From the NCBI GenBank assembly GCA_945787305.1, contig CALZIH010000161.1, positions 1-6,765 of the forward strand: DNA of 6,765 bases. The letters are read 5' to 3'. Origin of the DNA: an uncultured Desulfobulbaceae bacterium (GTDB taxonomy: Bacteria; Desulfobacterota; Desulfobulbia; Desulfobulbales; Desulfobulbaceae). The notes beneath the pieces are model-generated. The model was not told the DNA's origin, ran no database searches, and saw only the letters and a program-made list of their open reading frames with translations. This document shows positions 5,524 through 6,765 of the stretch, one piece after another (the stretch's first letter is position 1; each line of letters begins with the position of its first letter). The position numbers and the translations under genes were made by a program.

Positions 5524-6451
5524 GCCCCCTTTCTTGAAAGTGTTTTTGTGTGTTTATAATTTCAGTTTGCCGCGCAGGGCATTTTTCCACGACATCTTCG
5601 AGGACAGCATTAACTGTTTTATTCTGATTGGGGCCAATTTCATTAATATCAAGCCAAGGACTTGATAAAAATGCTAGGTAGTCATCAAGTAATGAACCAC
5701 ATATAGCTTCAGGTTGATTTTTAAATATGTTAAAACCAACGAGATAATTAAGCCTACCAATCATAGAGCTTGTTATCGCACCAGACTTTCTGTCCACCTC
5801 AGGATCTCTCCTGAAATAGTTTTTATATTTTTGATACGAAACTAATGCCTTTTGATAAAGGCTATGATCATCCCAGTAATTATCTATTTGTTGTTCTTCT
5901 GTTTCTCCTGGATAAGTGTATGAAACTTTATAGAAGGGAAACACAAATAATCCAAAAGCTGCACTATACTCCTTTCCACCAAAGTCAACCCCCCTAACCC
6001 CTTCATCCATAACAGCATGAAAGTACTTATAGGCTTGAACTCTCATTGGCAGTGATGCCGTACTGGACAGTTCCTTTTTTATAAGGCTCCTATCTCGTCG
6101 ACCACTTTTCACAAGTCCGTATTTGTTTAGATGGATAAGGCTCCACCAAACTCCTTCTTCTGCTAGATTGTCACTTACGACGTAATTTTTACCTTTATTA
6201 CACAGGTGGTCTTGAAGAGCGTGTAAAGGCTTAAATAATACAGAATCGTAGTCAATGAATAAGAAATCATGTACAAGCATCTCCCCCATGTTGATGAGCA
6301 TGGCATGGGAAAAATAATCTGTTGCCTTGGGGTTCACTGACTTTTCTGCATGGATTACTTCTTTAAACCCTGTGTAAAACTGAAAGTATAGAGCTATCAG
6401 CAAGATGGGCAATACGATTAACGACCTAATAACTATTTTTTGCTTATTCAT
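5510..6451 (-). CDS. Membrane-anchored protein of unknown function (313 residues)
   Basis: I do not recognise this family. The start MNKQKIVIRS leads into one hydrophobic segment (about residues 9-27, LIVLPILLIALYFQFYTGF), best read as an uncleaved anchor or signal. The remaining 285 residues are soluble and would be periplasmic if the anchor is N-in. They are rich in aromatic residues (for example HDFLFIDYDSVLF, EEGVWWSLIHL, FGLFVFPFYKVSYTY) and helical in look, with three cysteines (84, 251 and 291). No catalytic motif is evident. Base composition is visibly more AT-rich than in the metabolic genes to the left, which hints at a different origin. No good ribosome binding site precedes ATG 6451, but no later in-frame Met keeps the anchor. 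The stop lies within the right 22-bp repeat. The lipoprotein gene follows on the same strand, so an envelope-located pair is likely. Confidence 0.7.
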   Translation of the reverse strand: MNKQKIVIRSLIVLPILLIALYFQFYTGFKEVIHAEKSVNPKATDYFSHAMLINMGEMLVHDFLFIDYDSVLFKPLHALQDHLCNKGKNYVVSDNLAEEGVWWSLIHLNKYGLVKSGRRDRSLIKKELSSTASLPMRVQAYKYFHAVMDEGVRGVDFGGKEYSAAFGLFVFPFYKVSYTYPGETEEQQIDNYWDDHSLYQKALVSYQKYKNYFRRDPEVDRKSGAITSSMIGRLNYLVGFNIFKNQPEAICGSLLDDYLAFLSSPWLDINEIGPNQNKTVNAVLEDVVEKCPARQTEIINTQKHFQERGQVVL

Positions 6452-6479
6452 TTACGATAGTGCCAAGGTGGATATGGTA

Positions 6480-6578
6480 TCAGCTTGGGGGCAGGTCTGC
6501 TAATGTCTCTTTTCGGCTGTGAATCAAGCAACGACTTGACACGGTCGTTTTTTCAGTCGAACCACTGGCATTATTCAT
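6480..6578 (-). CDS. Possible small ORF (32 residues) coupled to the gene upstream
   Basis: ATG 6578 overlaps the stop region of the truncated gene to its right and has GGGGAG seven bases upstream (6586-6591 on the - strand), a good ribosome binding site. The product begins MNNASGSTEKTTVSSRC and is polar, with no signal or known motif. It could be a translationally coupled micro-protein, or just an open stretch after a gene end. Coding is not established. Confidence 0.25.
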   Translation of the reverse strand: MNNASGSTEKTTVSSRCLIHSRKETLADLPPS

Positions 6579-6765
6579 CGACTAACTCCCCGGATGGGGA
6601 GACGATAAATCCGTCAGTCAGCGGCATGAAAGCTCGTATGCCGCCATCGTCAATCGACCCCATGACGCGGAGATCGCCATCAGGCTTGTCTTCCCACATA
6701 GCTTGAATTTCGATCTGATAGGTAACACCTGAGTTTGCAGTTATTTTTCGTGCTGATGTTTCTGG
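6571..6765 (-). CDS. C-terminal end of an unrecognised protein (partial, runs off the right edge)
   Basis: The - strand is open from the window edge to TAA at 6571-6573, giving the last 64 residues: PETSARKITANSG, then VTYQIEIQAMWEDKPDGDLRV, then MGSIDDGGIRAFMPLTDG and finally FIVSPSGELVDE. The alternating hydrophobic pattern suggests a small beta-rich domain. It ends about 120 bp before the 313-residue gene on the same strand, so it may head that cluster. The 5' part lies outside the window; I cannot name the family. An overlapping + strand frame (6485-6706) has no ribosome binding site and is treated as its shadow. Confidence 0.55.
   Translation of the reverse strand, partial: PETSARKITANSGVTYQIEIQAMWEDKPDGDLRVMGSIDDGGIRAFMPLTDGFIVSPSGELVDE

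Noticed and set aside
5501..5580. Possible integron attC site around the 22-bp repeat (TAACAAG, GACGACTT)
   Set aside because: The required RYYYAAC and GTTRRRY core sites are not present at the right spacing and no integrase is in the window.
1..6765. CRISPR array, rRNA, tRNA, transposase or known defence system
   Set aside because: No regularly spaced repeats, no conserved RNA gene sequence and no transposase, nuclease or defence motifs were seen on either strand.

Overview
The window looks like a bacterial chromosomal segment. Two well-conserved central-metabolism genes lie on the left, on the + strand. A more AT-rich, poorly characterised cluster lies on the right, on the - strand. The codon style, the CAP protein carrying a Listeria/Bacteroides-type repeat, and the nested GGGGAC-type palindromes would fit a Gram-negative, possibly a Desulfobacterota/Desulfobulbales-like organism. 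That placement is inference from gene flavour only. A clear lipobox protein and signal peptides of Gram-negative style are visible.

Left part (1-3681, + strand): a complete 428-residue glutamate dehydrogenase (239-1525). It is followed by a 225-bp inverted-repeat element (1544-1768) that resembles a MITE or a complex REP unit and may also terminate gdh transcription. Next come about 400 bp with no recognisable gene. A complete 393-residue citrate synthase (2169-3350) with every catalytic residue follows, then an 86-residue exported protein of unknown function (3421-3681). Citrate synthase opens the route to 2-oxoglutarate and glutamate dehydrogenase interconverts 2-oxoglutarate and glutamate. 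The two enzymes are therefore metabolically adjacent, although the element between them argues against one tight operon.

Right part (3848-6765, - strand): reading leftwards from the right edge there are five items. First is the C-terminal end of an unrecognised gene running off the window (6571-6765). Second is a possible 32-codon ORF with a good ribosome binding site. Third is a 313-residue protein with an N-terminal membrane anchor (5510-6451). Fourth is a roughly 202-residue lipoprotein (4803-5411, probable TTG start). Fifth is a secreted CAP/SCP-domain protein with a C-terminal InlB-type repeat (3848-4657). I could not name the 313-residue protein, the lipoprotein or the truncated gene.

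The most unexpected items are small. The 150 bp between the CAP gene and the lipoprotein gene hold, on the opposite strand, what reads as the last 35 codons of a DUF445-family membrane protein (4656-4763). This remnant begins at the CAP start codon and contains the CAP ribosome binding site, so the CAP gene appears to sit on a recombination junction. A 22-bp near-identical repeat (3787 and 5502) brackets the CAP-lipoprotein pair. I did not find a defence system, a CRISPR array, an rRNA or tRNA gene, or an intact transposase.
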